This document shows, piece by piece, positions 47,389 through 56,464 of a stretch of DNA of 64,000 bases. Each line of letters starts with the position of its first letter. Positions within the stretch are counted from its first letter, which is position 1. The stretch covers positions 1 to 64,000 of the forward strand of contig NZ_JIAH01000008.1 in the NCBI RefSeq assembly GCF_000688415.1, read 5' to 3'. Origin of the DNA: Corynebacterium pseudodiphtheriticum DSM 44287. Its GTDB lineage: Bacteria; Actinomycetota; Actinomycetes; Mycobacteriales; Mycobacteriaceae. The notes beneath the pieces are model-generated. The model ran no database searches. It worked only from the letters and a program-made list of their open reading frames with translations, and was not told the origin of the DNA. The translations under genes and the position numbers were made by a program.

Positions 47389-48144
47389 CTACAGCATGGC
47401 ATACGCCCGTGACACGAGAAGGTCTTCGACCCGGTTAATATGCGAACGTGTGTTTGCTTTCGCCTCGGGGTGCAGGTTATTCACGTGTCGACGATAAGCC
47501 ACCGCACGCAAAAGCAATTGATCGATGTCGCGAATATGCGCAAAGCGATCACAAATAGAATCATCAACCGCTCCGGCGATCATGCCGTCAACAATTACCA
47601 GCGCACAGGTATAGCCCCGCGGACGCAGAGCTGCCGTCGGCACGAGATCCACAATGGTCGGTGGCAAGAGGTGATGGAAAATCGTAGAGGCCAATAAATC
47701 AGCATGCCCGACGCAGAGCTCAGTATCCGGAGCCAGGCTCCGATATGCTTCCCCAGTTTCTTGCCATGCGGCGGCTTCGGCGCGAGCAAAAACATCATCC
47801 CGCTGCGCGGTTGGTGCAGGCACAGAAGCCAAACTGTCGGCCAACTTCAGTGCTAACAATGCAGTTTCGTCAACCCGCCGCGCCAGGTCTCCTTGGCTCC
47901 AGGCACTAGCTTTCCAGCCAGCCACTGTGTAGCGCCCATCAGTAGACAAAATCGGCCGAGCAATGCGCGCTCCTTCCACAGATAAACCGGCTCGCACCTT
48001 GGCCGACCACAATGCAGTCGGGGTGGCTTGCGAAAGCGCCATGTCCCCAATTTTTGTTCCGTTATCCCAAGCATGCCCCAACGGAGCTGGGACTTCTTTC
48101 GGCGTCTGAAATGCTTCGCAAACGTGATTAGGTGGCACTGGCAT
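47389..48144 (-). CDS. TIGR02569-family conserved actinobacterial protein
   Basis: A 251-residue soluble protein of the actinobacterial TIGR02569 family, recognised from PVPPNHVCEAFQ, the APLGHAWDNGTKIGDMALSQ block, CVGHADLLASTIFHH and the C-terminal run LLRAVAYRRHVNNLHPEAK. It has features of an aminoglycoside-phosphotransferase/kinase-like fold, but I see no clear catalytic loop. It lies just upstream of adnA (three-base gap) and after DUF3152, so it may share their transcript. Function unknown. Confidence 0.75.
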   Translation of the reverse strand: MPVPPNHVCEAFQTPKEVPAPLGHAWDNGTKIGDMALSQATPTALWSAKVRAGLSVEGARIARPILSTDGRYTVAGWKASAWSQGDLARRVDETALLALKLADSLASVPAPTAQRDDVFARAEAAAWQETGEAYRSLAPDTELCVGHADLLASTIFHHLLPPTIVDLVPTAALRPRGYTCALVIVDGMIAGAVDDSICDRFAHIRDIDQLLLRAVAYRRHVNNLHPEAKANTRSHINRVEDLLVSRAYAML

Positions 48145-48152
48145 GGCTGTAT

Positions 48153-49121
48153 TTAGGCCTCTTTCTCCGGTTCGTGCAGGGCATGGAGTGCCGCGCCGTT
48201 AGGAAGCGGGCGCGGGTACGGCCATGGGTTTGGCCGGCACGTATCAGGATTATCCGGATAAACCTCATCCGGATTCAGTTGAAAAAGTTCAGAATTTTGC
48301 AGGCTGATCGTTTGCTGCATCATCACCGGCGCAAGATTCCCATCGCCTGTGCAAGCCTGGTGGTGCGGATAGCCGATCGCATGCCCGACTTCGTGATTGA
48401 TTAAATACTGGCGGTAAGCACCCAGATCACCTTGAAAAGGAGTAGCCCCACGAACCCAGCGTGACTCGTTGAGCAGTACCGTGGAACCACCCGTGATCGT
48501 CGTATGGCACGAGGTTTCTAATTCCAGGTCTACCCCACACATATCAGCGGTGGTAGTCACCGAAGCCAATAAAATCCGGGTGTCAGGATTTTCCTCCGCA
48601 CCAACATGAACAAATTTAAAAGCTGGATCGTAAGTCCACCCACGCGGATCAGACAATGTTGCATCAACCAAACGCGCAACGGCATCATCACCGCCATAGG
48701 GTACGGTGTCCAGACCTTTTTCTACTTCCACCGTATAGCGAATCGTCTTTTCGGTTCCCAGTCCGGCTTCCATCCCTGGGGTTCCAATAGCACGGAATTC
48801 GCCCATACCATTGGCGGAATAAATCCCACCCGCAGGCAAATCACGTAATCCCAGCTCCGCTCGCGCTGCCGAACCCGGATCAGGCCCTAACCCAAGTTCA
48901 CTTTCCGGGTCATCGTGCCCACCGTGCCTGTCATGAGCGCTGCCACCACGATGGTGTTCCGCGGACGAATCCGCATGTGCACCGCCAGACTGAGCAGAAT
49001 CGCTACTGTCGCCACTGGCGATTTGCACGAGCACAGCAGCGGTTAAAACCAGCAGCACGGGAATAACCACCGCGCGCCGCCAGCCATAATTCTCGACAAA
49101 TTGCACTACCTGGTTTTTCAT
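48153..49121 (-). CDS. DUF3152 membrane-anchored metallopeptidase-like protein
   Basis: A 322-residue protein. One helix near residues 14-34 is followed by a His/Asp/Ser-rich linker with histidine clusters (DSSAEHHRGGSAHDRHGGHDD, about 45-65) and a C-terminal domain of about 220 residues. It carries INHEVGHAIGYPHHQACTG, an HEXXHXXGXXH zinc-site like the metzincins and the DUF3152 family. It should act outside the cell. The homologue in mycobacteria is Rv3207c. The histidine-rich linker could bind metal. Confidence 0.8.
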   Translation of the reverse strand: MKNQVVQFVENYGWRRAVVIPVLLVLTAAVLVQIASGDSSDSAQSGGAHADSSAEHHRGGSAHDRHGGHDDPESELGLGPDPGSAARAELGLRDLPAGGIYSANGMGEFRAIGTPGMEAGLGTEKTIRYTVEVEKGLDTVPYGGDDAVARLVDATLSDPRGWTYDPAFKFVHVGAEENPDTRILLASVTTTADMCGVDLELETSCHTTITGGSTVLLNESRWVRGATPFQGDLGAYRQYLINHEVGHAIGYPHHQACTGDGNLAPVMMQQTISLQNSELFQLNPDEVYPDNPDTCRPNPWPYPRPLPNGAALHALHEPEKEA

Positions 49122-49267
49122 AATTCGCTATCGGAGCCTATCCCGGGCCCTTGGGTTCTGCCTGAACTGCAGCGCCCGAACTGCAGCGCCCAATTCCTTA
49201 GCTTCCTCAGGTTCTTCAGCTTCTTCAGCTTTCCTAGGGCCCGGCGAGAAATATTCGACGCCCAGGC

Positions 49268-49495
49268 TTAGGCGCCGCCGAAACCGACAATTGGCTGCTC
49301 ACTGCTACCAACTTCCACATAAGCGATTGCGTTGGTACGCACCAGGTACTTGCGACCTTTCGCGTCCGCAAGCTCAACGACATCATCAGCTTTGCCCAGT
49401 ACATCCTTGACGAGCTTCACGGCCTCGTCATGCGACAGCTCAGAGTTGATAACTAGCTCACGTGGAGATTCAATCAGACCAATTTTGATATTCAT
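49268..49495 (-). CDS. DUF3107 small protein
   Basis: A protein of 75 residues (from MNIKIGLIES) of the DUF3107 family, a conserved actinobacterial gene next to the DEAD-box helicase. Visible core: IKIGLIESPRELVI, LSHDEAVKLVKDVLGKADDVVELADAKGRKYLV, ending in IGYVEVGSS-like sequence and GFGGA. The frame can be read six codons further upstream, but the family begins at this Met. Function unknown. Confidence 0.75.
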   Translation of the reverse strand: MNIKIGLIESPRELVINSELSHDEAVKLVKDVLGKADDVVELADAKGRKYLVRTNAIAYVEVGSSEQPIVGFGGA

Positions 49496-49578
49496 ATCCC
49501 ATATTCTAGTCAAGTTCTCAAAATTCTGTATCGGTGCGGTTTCTATGCCGGACTAGCCGCAACGGTTAGTATCAAGGT

Positions 49579-50928
49579 GTGTCTTCCCGCAATGTATCTA
49601 CCCCGCCCGCCACGCCAACGTTCGCAGAATTAGGCGTGGCAGCGGAAATCTGCGAGGCGCTTGCCGACGACGGCATCCACCACACCTTCGCTATCCAAGA
49701 ACTCAGCTTGCCCCTCGCACTCGATGGCAAAGATCTGATTGGGCAAGCTCGCACCGGCATGGGCAAGACCCTAGGTTTTGGAATCCCACTGCTCGACCGC
49801 GTCTTCGATGACGCAGACATCCCCGAACTCGACGGCACTCCCCGTGCACTGGTGATCGTCCCAACACGCGAGCTGGCAAGCCAGGTCGGCGCGGATCTGT
49901 CCCGCGCCAGCCGCTACACACCAGTACGCACATTGACGATTTACGGTGGGGCATCGATCGAAAAACAAGTCGAACAAATAGAAAACGGCGTTGATGTAGT
50001 CGTCGGCACACCAGGGCGTGTGCTTGACCTGCATCAACGGGGTTATCTGCAGCTGGATCGCGTAGCAATCTGTGTGCTTGACGAAGCCGACGAGATGCTG
50101 GATTTAGGATTTTTGCCGGATATCGAGCGAATTTTCCAGGCCTTACAGCCAAAGGCGCCAGCTGAAACCCCCGCACGACGGGTACACACTATGCTGTTTT
50201 CCGCCACCATGCCTGGCCAAATCAAGGCATTAACTCGGAAATTCCAGCACAAGCCGATCCATATTCATGCCGAAGATCCGTCGGCAAGCGCTACCCACAC
50301 GAGCACCCGACAGGTGGTTTTCCAAGCCCACCAGTTGGATAAGCTCGCGCTGGTTTCTCGGATCCTGCAAAGTCCGGGCCGGGAACAAGCGGTGGTGTTC
50401 ACCCGCACGAAGCGATCGGCTGCCTTCCTGGCAAATGATTTATCCGAGCTGGGTTTCCGGGTTGCTGCAGTACACGGTGATCTTAACCAGGCGCAGCGCG
50501 AAAAAGCCTTAGCTGCTTTACGCGCGCATAGCGTCGACGTTTTAGTCGCTACCGACGTTGCCGCTCGCGGGATCGATATTGATTCGATCACCCACGTAAT
50601 TAATTATCATCTTCCCGACGACGCCATGACGTTTGTCCACCGCATTGGCCGTACCGGGCGCGCGGGAAAGACCGGCACCGCAGTTACTCTCGTCGGCTTG
50701 GAAGAAATATCCAAATGGCGCGTGATTAACGACGAACTAGCGTTAGGCCAGCCAACCCCACCGGAATGGTTTTCTACCTCCACTGAACTTGCCGACGCGT
50801 TCGACCTGCCCTCCGACATCAGCAACCGCGTGGGTCCAGCCACCCAGGTCATTGGCGTGGATCCGGATAGGCACCGGAAAAAGCGCACCGGTGACTCTCG
50901 CGGCCCGCGGCAGAAGCCGAAGCGCTAG
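49579..50928 (+). CDS. DEAD-box RNA helicase, RhlE-like
   Basis: A 449-residue DEAD-box helicase with the Q-motif region (TFAIQELSLPLALDGKDLIGQ), Walker A ARTGMGKT (the usual A in AxxGxGKT), motif II DEAD (LDEADEMLD), SAT motif (LFSATMPGQ), and motif VI HRIGRTGRAGKTG. The C-terminal 50 residues are basic. It unwinds structured RNA, probably in ribosome assembly or mRNA turnover. The homologue in mycobacteria is Rv3211. It overlaps the next gene's earliest start by one base. Confidence 0.9.
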   Translation: MSSRNVSTPPATPTFAELGVAAEICEALADDGIHHTFAIQELSLPLALDGKDLIGQARTGMGKTLGFGIPLLDRVFDDADIPELDGTPRALVIVPTRELASQVGADLSRASRYTPVRTLTIYGGASIEKQVEQIENGVDVVVGTPGRVLDLHQRGYLQLDRVAICVLDEADEMLDLGFLPDIERIFQALQPKAPAETPARRVHTMLFSATMPGQIKALTRKFQHKPIHIHAEDPSASATHTSTRQVVFQAHQLDKLALVSRILQSPGREQAVVFTRTKRSAAFLANDLSELGFRVAAVHGDLNQAQREKALAALRAHSVDVLVATDVAARGIDIDSITHVINYHLPDDAMTFVHRIGRTGRAGKTGTAVTLVGLEEISKWRVINDELALGQPTPPEWFSTSTELADAFDLPSDISNRVGPATQVIGVDPDRHRKKRTGDSRGPRQKPKR

Positions 50929-50945
50929 TGACAAGGCGAGAGAAC

Positions 50946-52325
50946 ATGACCCCAAAACCAACCATCGATACCCGCACCGGTACAGTGCCATTTTCGGCAC
51001 CACTACGGCGCACACGCACAGATCTCACCGTCATGGCGGCCGTCGCCACCATCGCGGTGCTTGCCGTGTCAATCGTGTATTCCGGTGCATCGATCCGCAA
51101 CAGCGAGTTAGTTCTCGCCGAACAGGCCTACGCCGCTCCGGAACCACGCAGCGAGATCCCGAAAGAATTTACCGAAATTGGCCGACTACACTCGGAGCAG
51201 TTTCCTGGTGCAGATCCCGCGACTAGCCCGGCACAACCACCAATAGTGGCAGCGGGATTACTCATCACATACGACGAACACGATGGCATGCACCGGGTGC
51301 GTGCTTATGCCCCAGAATCTCTTGCCGACGGGCCGCAATCTGGCGCTATTCGGGGCGCCGAAATTGCCCAAGCTACTGCGTCCAGCGAGGAAACGCCCCA
51401 TACAGAAGCGACACCGCATTGGGAATATTCCCGCGAGTATCCGCTCTGCAGCATCGGTAGTGCATGGGATAGTGTCGTGCTCACCTACCGTACTGCTGCC
51501 GGGTGCGGCGATGTCATTGCTTTGGATGCCGCTACCGGACAATATGATGCCACCCGCTCGGCCGTAGCACCGGATGTTGTCGGTGGGGTCCAATCCAATG
51601 ATCGAGTCGGGATAGTCTCTGCACAACGCGTAGAACTGTGGCGCTCGGATTTGGTTCGCACAGTGGAATACGGTTCTGTGGAAGCCCCGCAAGAACCAAA
51701 CAGCCAACCAAACGCAAATTGTTCCATCCATTCAGCCTTAACTCGTACAGAATTGCTTGCAGTCGTTGAACACTGTCCCAACGACCCCCAACACAGCGTG
51801 TTACGGCTGCAGGAAGCGACGCCGGAAGATTCGCGAGTGCCGGAGGTCAATTCCAGTATTGGCTTAGACCACCCAGGCGCGCATGTCGTTGCTATAGGAC
51901 AAGATGCTGCAGCCGTCTATCTCCCCGGCGAGCAACCAGAACTGATGTCTTTTAATACCGACGGGACCCGCACGAGCCAGCGTCGTGTAGTCGAAGCAGC
52001 AGATTTGGGAAACTTCACCGTCCCAGCGACCGCAGATCTGCCACACCACATGACCTGGTTCGATGGCCACCGCCTGTATTTTTTCACCCCAAATGAACTA
52101 GCGGTCGAGCATATTATTGAAGCGGCACTAGGCACCGGAGTTGCGGTGGAAGGCAAAGCGCTAGTGCCAACAGAATTTGGGATCAGCGTTGTTAACTGGA
52201 ACAACGGAGAAATTGAACGCACCATCCCGTTAGACCGCGGAGATTACCGTGGCCCTGTCTCGCTTGCGGTTGCTGGCGAGCATATCGTCGAAAAGCGCGG
52301 AACTGAGTTGGTGGTTCTGCGCTAA
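50946..52325 (+). CDS. Membrane-anchored exported protein, Rv3212-like
   Basis: A protein of about 459 residues. A short basic start is followed by one helix (LTVMAAVATIAVLAVSIVY) and a long extracellular domain rich in beta-type sequence, without Walker or protease motifs. The repeats look like an Rv3212-type beta-propeller; positions of DAATG-type and AIGQD-type blades are loose. The start ATG 50946 has AAGG nine bases upstream; GTG 50928 is also possible. Conserved context after the DEAD-box helicase suggests an actinobacterial envelope role, not proven. Confidence 0.7.
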   Translation: MTPKPTIDTRTGTVPFSAPLRRTRTDLTVMAAVATIAVLAVSIVYSGASIRNSELVLAEQAYAAPEPRSEIPKEFTEIGRLHSEQFPGADPATSPAQPPIVAAGLLITYDEHDGMHRVRAYAPESLADGPQSGAIRGAEIAQATASSEETPHTEATPHWEYSREYPLCSIGSAWDSVVLTYRTAAGCGDVIALDAATGQYDATRSAVAPDVVGGVQSNDRVGIVSAQRVELWRSDLVRTVEYGSVEAPQEPNSQPNANCSIHSALTRTELLAVVEHCPNDPQHSVLRLQEATPEDSRVPEVNSSIGLDHPGAHVVAIGQDAAAVYLPGEQPELMSFNTDGTRTSQRRVVEAADLGNFTVPATADLPHHMTWFDGHRLYFFTPNELAVEHIIEAALGTGVAVEGKALVPTEFGISVVNWNNGEIERTIPLDRGDYRGPVSLAVAGEHIVEKRGTELVVLR

Positions 52326-52414
52326 TTTCGCAGCGGGATCCCCACCCCTACCGATCTAATGCCCTATCACTCAGCCCCTACCATTAGGCACCTGCGATAC
52401 TCGCTTCGGCAGTA

Positions 52415-52918
52415 TTAGCCTCGGCGACGTGGTGCGTAATGCAGTTCCATCCAAGCATTCGACTGCGGGTGAAAGATCATCAGCAAGGCGATCACAGCCG
52501 AAGCCAAGATGAAGATGCCGAAAAACACTGCCCCACCCGACATCATCTGAAACGACGACGCAGCCAGAATCACCTGCAACAACACGATTGGACCGCGCCC
52601 CCAGCGCTTACCACGATATTGCGAGAGCGCCGCTGCCACTATCGTGCCGAAGATAATGGCAATGAAACCGGCAGTGCCAGCCCCAATCCAGTTCGCCGTG
52701 GCAGCATCTGATGCGATGCTGTTGTTTTCTGCATTGATGATCTCGCGCCAAATCAGCACCCCCGCAAAAATCAGCGCAATCACCGACTGCACCACGGCAA
52801 TCAGCGACGCAAATTTGATCGTCGCTGGTGGCTGCAAAGGTTTTTCTTTTTTTGCAGGGTTGTTTACTGCGGATTCTGGTTTTTCTGGCATCGCAGAATT
52901 TTCGGATCGGGCATTCAC
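52415..52918 (-). CDS. Four-helix membrane protein, unknown family
   Basis: A 167-residue protein. The first 35 residues are Pro/Glu/Lys-rich; then come four hydrophobic helices (about 37-57, 79-99, 108-127, 130-149) with a short C-terminal tail ending in APRRRG. This pattern resembles small actinobacterial membrane proteins of unknown function near whiB1. I recognise no motif. It is convergent with the Rv3212-like gene and its gap to whiB1 on the other side is long. Confidence 0.6.
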   Translation of the reverse strand: MNARSENSAMPEKPESAVNNPAKKEKPLQPPATIKFASLIAVVQSVIALIFAGVLIWREIINAENNSIASDAATANWIGAGTAGFIAIIFGTIVAAALSQYRGKRWGRGPIVLLQVILAASSFQMMSGGAVFFGIFILASAVIALLMIFHPQSNAWMELHYAPRRRG

Positions 52919-53294
52919 GTGCAGTATTCTACCGACTGCAGCAAGCTAGCGATAGATAAAGGATTTGCCGAAAAAGAACCGCCAGCATTCCTCTCGGAAA
53001 TTACATTCGCGCTGCATGATTTAACTCACTATTTATGGCAGACCCCTAGCATTCACCTTTTATTCATGTAATCATTCCTTCATAGCGACAACATAGGCCG
53101 CTAACCGGCACTATTCCGGATCAGCAGCAGCACGCACAGCGAGCAAGCGCACGCACCGCTGATACATCCCGAAGACTCCGGGCCAACTACCGCGCGCCGC
53201 GCGAGTTTTTGGCACAAAACCCGGCCGGTAGCACCGCAGAGGTATCCACCTCTCCGATTTATTCCCTGACCTCGACCACTAAGGAGCACACAGC
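52919..53294. other. Long non-coding leader upstream of whiB1
   Basis: These 376 bases hold no gene I can support. A 96-codon minus-strand frame (53101-53391) overlaps the whiB1 start and looks like chance. An AT-rich tract at 53005-53090 (with CCTTTTATTCATG and TAATCAT) is the likely promoter region. A GC-rich palindrome-like stretch near 53189-53201 (CGCGCGCCGCGCG) and the AAGGAG ribosome site at 53281 precede whiB1. A long regulated 5' leader is plausible, as in mycobacteria. Confidence 0.4.
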
Positions 53295-53555
53295 ATGTCT
53301 GATTGGCGCCACGAAGCAATCTGCCGCAATGAAGATCCAGAACTCTTTTTTCCAGTCGGCAACTCGGGCCCAGCATTGACCCAAGTGGCAAAGGCGAAGC
53401 TGGTGTGCAACCGCTGCCCTGTAACTAACGACTGTCTGCAGTGGGCCCTGGAAACTGGCCAGGATGCTGGTGTCTGGGGCGGCATGTCGGAAGAAGAACG
53501 TCGCGCCCTCAAGCGCAAGCGCAACCGTGGCCGTCGCGCCCGCGTCAACGCCTAA
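53295..53555 (+). CDS. whcE: WhiB1-type Fe-S redox sensor (WhcE in corynebacteria)
   Basis: An 86-residue WhiB-family protein with the four cluster cysteines: C10, C38, C41 and C47 (AIC ... CNRCPVTNDC), the GVWGG turn (residues about 61-65) and a basic C-terminal tail (KRKRNRGRRARVN) for DNA binding. It binds a [4Fe-4S] cluster that reacts with oxygen and NO and regulates genes with sigma-A. The AAGGAG site is eight bases before the ATG. In C. glutamicum the homologue whcE sits beside sigH and rshA, as here, and affects oxidative-stress response. Confidence 0.93.
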   Translation: MSDWRHEAICRNEDPELFFPVGNSGPALTQVAKAKLVCNRCPVTNDCLQWALETGQDAGVWGGMSEEERRALKRKRNRGRRARVNA

Positions 53556-53679
53556 TATTTATCGCGCTTTCCCCTTTTCCGCAACAACCACAATTCATAT
53601 GTGCGGTTGTCTATAGTGTGAACAGGGTTCGCTAGTATAGTTTCTGTTAACCGTTCCTATTGCTAAAGGAGTGATCACA

Positions 53680-53757
53680 ATGAGCAAGCGTGGTCGTAAG
53701 CGTAAAGACCGCCGGAAAAAATCCGCTAACCGCGGTAAACGTCCAAATGGCGGATAG
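53680..53757 (+). CDS. 50S ribosomal protein bL37 (25 residues)
   Basis: A 25-codon gene, MSKRGRKRKDRRKKSANRGK and five more residues (RPNGG). This closely matches the mycobacterial ribosomal protein bL37 (pattern KRGRKKRDRK...NHGKRPN), which binds the 50S subunit and is encoded after whiB1. It has a strong ribosome site AAAGGAG (53665-53671) eight bases before its ATG. It is too short for usual gene finders. A terminator follows. Confidence 0.92.
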   Translation: MSKRGRKRKDRRKKSANRGKRPNGG

Positions 53758-53772
53758 TATGTGAAAACATAC

Positions 53773-53811
53773 AAAAAGGCAGCACCTGCACACTGTGGGA
53801 GCTGCCTTTTT
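53773..53811 (+). terminator. Terminator of the bL37 gene
   Basis: AAAAAGGCAGC (53773-53783) pairs with GCTGCCTTTTT (53801-53811), with TTTTTCC on the 3' side. It ends 53 bases past the bL37 stop. Confidence 0.85.
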
Positions 53812-53941
53812 CCTTGCCCTACCTCGCCCTCCTCTTAGCTCGGCGCATCAGAGCCATCGCAGAGCTTCGCTGATCCAGACGCCAACGGTCCAGGCCCTGA
53901 CAATCCAAGCACTAACAAACCCTGAACATTATCGGTTTCAA

Positions 53942-54376
53942 TCACCCTGCTCGGCCGTCGCCGATGGTGCGCTGACTCATACGTACCGTCGTGGTCCGCT
54001 CGGTTCGAATAGACACGATGATGCGCTCTCGTAGACTCCGCGGCGCTGCGGTTTCTGCGTTTTCCTCCACCGCGTTGCAACAGCGGTTGAGCATCGCACG
54101 AAAACGCTCTTCCTGTTCTAAACGCTGATAGCACAGCTCACATGTGGCGAGTTCAGCCCGTACGTCCTGCAGTTCCGTCAAGTTGAGCGCACCGTTTTCT
54201 GCACCGTCGATGAGCAACCCCACTAAATAGTTCACTCGTTCTGGGCTGCACCCACACGGGGCATAACTTTCTGCCTGCCGAGCTGTTTGTCGATTAGCTG
54301 CTGTCCACTGAGCATTCTCATCACTAGCTGCTGCATCGTTAGCCCCTACACTGTTGTGCGTGTTCCACTGTTGCAT
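53942..54376 (-). CDS. rshA: Anti-sigma factor RshA
   Basis: A 144-residue anti-sigma factor of the RsrA/RshA type that holds SigH inactive until oxidised. Cysteines are at about residues 41 and 43 (PCGCS) and a CXXC at 79-82 (CELC), with one more pair near 98-99 (CC). The usual His of the HXXXCXXC zinc motif is not there: the residue four before C79 is Glu75. Its ATG overlaps the sigH stop (ATGA at 54376). Position next to sigH is the main support. Confidence 0.82.
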   Translation of the reverse strand: MQQWNTHNSVGANDAAASDENAQWTAANRQTARQAESYAPCGCSPERVNYLVGLLIDGAENGALNLTELQDVRAELATCELCYQRLEQEERFRAMLNRCCNAVEENAETAAPRSLRERIIVSIRTERTTTVRMSQRTIGDGRAG

Positions 54377-55113
54377 CAGCGCTCACCTTCTTTGCTGTTC
54401 GCTGCATTTTTCGCTGCGTCTGCCGTTTGTGGCCCAGAGGCCTTGGACACCGCCGGTTTGTCTCCTGCAGAGTTTTCCACCGCCTCTTGTGCGGCTGCGA
54501 TTCCGTGTTCGGCCGCCACTTCCTTTAACGTCTCGCGTAGCTTTTTTCTTCCCCGATTCAGCCGGCTCATCACCGTCCCAAGCGGAATCTCCAGCACTTC
54601 CGCTATTTCTTTGTACGCCAGCCCGACGACATCAGAGTAATAGACCACGCGTCGGTAGTCCTCAGAAAGATCGTTCAATGCCGCAGCAATCGTGGTGTCC
54701 GGCATCATCGCCAGCGCTTCCACTTCTGCAGATACCAAACCGGTGGGATCATGCCCAGAGCTGGTATACAACTGCCCGTCGGTCAGCTCGTCGGCACTGG
54801 TATGCACCGGTTGACGCTGTTTTTTCCGATACCCATTGATATAGGTATTGGTCATGATCCGGTACAGCCAAGCTTTCAGGTTTGTGCCCGGGGTGAACTT
54901 GGCGAAATTCTGGAATCCTTTCAGGTAAGTTTCCTGCACCAGATCTTCGGCATCCTGTGGGTTCCGAGTCATTTTCAGTGCCCCACCGTAGAGCTGATCC
55001 AATAATGGCAACGCTAGTTCTTCAAAGTCGCCGCTTGGTTGCGCCGTAGCGGCTGCGGGCTGTTCGGCACGGTCCGTTTTTAGCGCCGGTGCGTCGCTGA
55101 GCTCAGTTCTCAT
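54376..55113 (-). CDS. sigH: ECF sigma factor SigH
   Basis: A 245-residue sigma factor controlling the heat and disulfide-stress regulon. Region 2 is [34 protein letters not shown] and the -10-binding stretch [22 protein letters not shown]. Region 4 is [49 protein letters not shown]. The frame is open upstream to 55566, but ATG 55113 has AAAGGA about seven bases ahead and lies at the family's usual start. The last 40 residues are Ala-rich. Confidence 0.94.
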   Translation of the reverse strand: MRTELSDAPALKTDRAEQPAAATAQPSGDFEELALPLLDQLYGGALKMTRNPQDAEDLVQETYLKGFQNFAKFTPGTNLKAWLYRIMTNTYINGYRKKQRQPVHTSADELTDGQLYTSSGHDPTGLVSAEVEALAMMPDTTIAAALNDLSEDYRRVVYYSDVVGLAYKEIAEVLEIPLGTVMSRLNRGRKKLRETLKEVAAEHGIAAAQEAVENSAGDKPAVSKASGPQTADAAKNAANSKEGER

Positions 55114-55195
55114 CCACGTGTCCTTTCCTGCACTACCCACCTGGCGCTGCGCACTCCTGTCCAGCGCCACCGATGACGGTCCAGTCTCTATTATC

Positions 55196-56464
55196 ATGGC
55201 GTCCATGAGCAATTTCTGGGCTGCCCCGTACGCCGCCTCTCCGGTTTCACACGTACAAACGATCCCGGGGTCCAAATCCCTGAGCAATCGCGCCTTGGTA
55301 CTAGCCAGTCTAGCCGATCGCCCATCGACAATTCTGCGGCCTTTGCACTCACGCGACACGCAGCTCATGGCACAAGCACTCCGCGCGATGGGGGTCAACG
55401 TCACCGAATTAAAAGATCGCATCACCGTCGAGCCAGCACCGCTGCAGCCCGCCACCATCGATTGTGGCCTAGCCGGTACTGTTATGCGTTTTTTGCCGCC
55501 GCTAGCGGCACTGGCAGCTGGACCAGTGGAGGTCGATGGCGACGCGCAAGCCCGGGCGCGCCCCATTGGTCCGCTGCTCGACGGACTGCGGGCACTTGGT
55601 GTCGCCGTCAGCGGCGAACATCTCCCGTTTCGGATCCTAGGCTCGGGAACGCCAGCTGGCGGCGTCGTCGAGATTGACGCATCCGGGTCCTCGCAGTTTG
55701 TTTCCGGGTTGTTGCTCTCTGCGGCCCGCTACACCGAGGGCATTACCGTGCGCCATATTGGCAATTCCTTGCCGTCGATGCCGCACATCACCATGACCGT
55801 CGAAATGCTGTGCGATGCCGGGGTGTGCGTTGATGTCGCCGATAATGAGTGGCGTGTACATCCAGGTCCCATCCGGGGCGGAACCTGGGATATCGAACCG
55901 GATCTTTCCAATGCCACGCCGTTCTTGGCTGCAGCAGCAGTAACCGGCGGCACCGTCACCATCCCCCAATGGCCCGAAAGGACGACGCAACCGGGCGATG
56001 AAATCCGCCCGATCTTGCAAGAAATGGGTTGCGAAGTGCAACTGCACAGCTCTGGGGATTTGCGTGTCACCGGCCCTACCGATGGAAAACTGCTCGGTAT
56101 CAACCGGGATATGGGGGATATCGGTGAGCTCACTCCCACCGTGGCAGCGTTAGCGGCCCTGGCGACGACTCCGTCGACTTTGTCCGGAATCGCTCATCTA
56201 CGCGGGCACGAAACTGATCGTTTGGCCGCATTGGCTACCGAAATTAATCGCATCGGTGGCAACTGCGAAGAACATGCCGACGGTTTACACATCGAGCCTT
56301 CGGCTTTGCACGGAGGTCAGTGGCATTCTTACCACGATCATCGAATGGCTACTGCCGGCGCAATCATTGGCCTGCGCGTCCCCGGCATCGAGGTGGAAAA
56401 TATTGCCACGACCGCGAAGACGCTTCCGGGTTTTTCCACAATGTGGGAAGCGATGGTGTCCTAG
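55196..56464 (+). CDS. aroA: 5-enolpyruvylshikimate-3-phosphate synthase
   Basis: A 422-residue EPSP synthase of the shikimate pathway (adds enolpyruvyl to shikimate-3-phosphate). Conserved blocks: [17 protein letters not shown] (N-terminal KS motif), [14 protein letters not shown] (cf. the LGNAGTAMR of other bacteria, here [11 protein letters not shown]), [18 protein letters not shown], and the C-terminal [16 protein letters not shown] and [12 protein letters not shown]. Two ATGs nine bases apart (55196, 55205) are possible, neither with a clear ribosome site. It is divergent from sigH and translation-adjacent to rsgA. Confidence 0.94.
   Translation: MASMSNFWAAPYAASPVSHVQTIPGSKSLSNRALVLASLADRPSTILRPLHSRDTQLMAQALRAMGVNVTELKDRITVEPAPLQPATIDCGLAGTVMRFLPPLAALAAGPVEVDGDAQARARPIGPLLDGLRALGVAVSGEHLPFRILGSGTPAGGVVEIDASGSSQFVSGLLLSAARYTEGITVRHIGNSLPSMPHITMTVEMLCDAGVCVDVADNEWRVHPGPIRGGTWDIEPDLSNATPFLAAAAVTGGTVTIPQWPERTTQPGDEIRPILQEMGCEVQLHSSGDLRVTGPTDGKLLGINRDMGDIGELTPTVAALAALATTPSTLSGIAHLRGHETDRLAALATEINRIGGNCEEHADGLHIEPSALHGGQWHSYHDHRMATAGAIIGLRVPGIEVENIATTAKTLPGFSTMWEAMVS

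Noticed and set aside
53101..53391. 96-codon minus-strand frame over the whiB1 start
   Set aside because: It overlaps the 5' end of a clear WhiB gene on the other strand and has no family.
55114..55566. Upstream extension of the sigH frame
   Set aside because: It runs antisense through the aroA start and lacks family sequence; ATG 55113 has a proper ribosome site.
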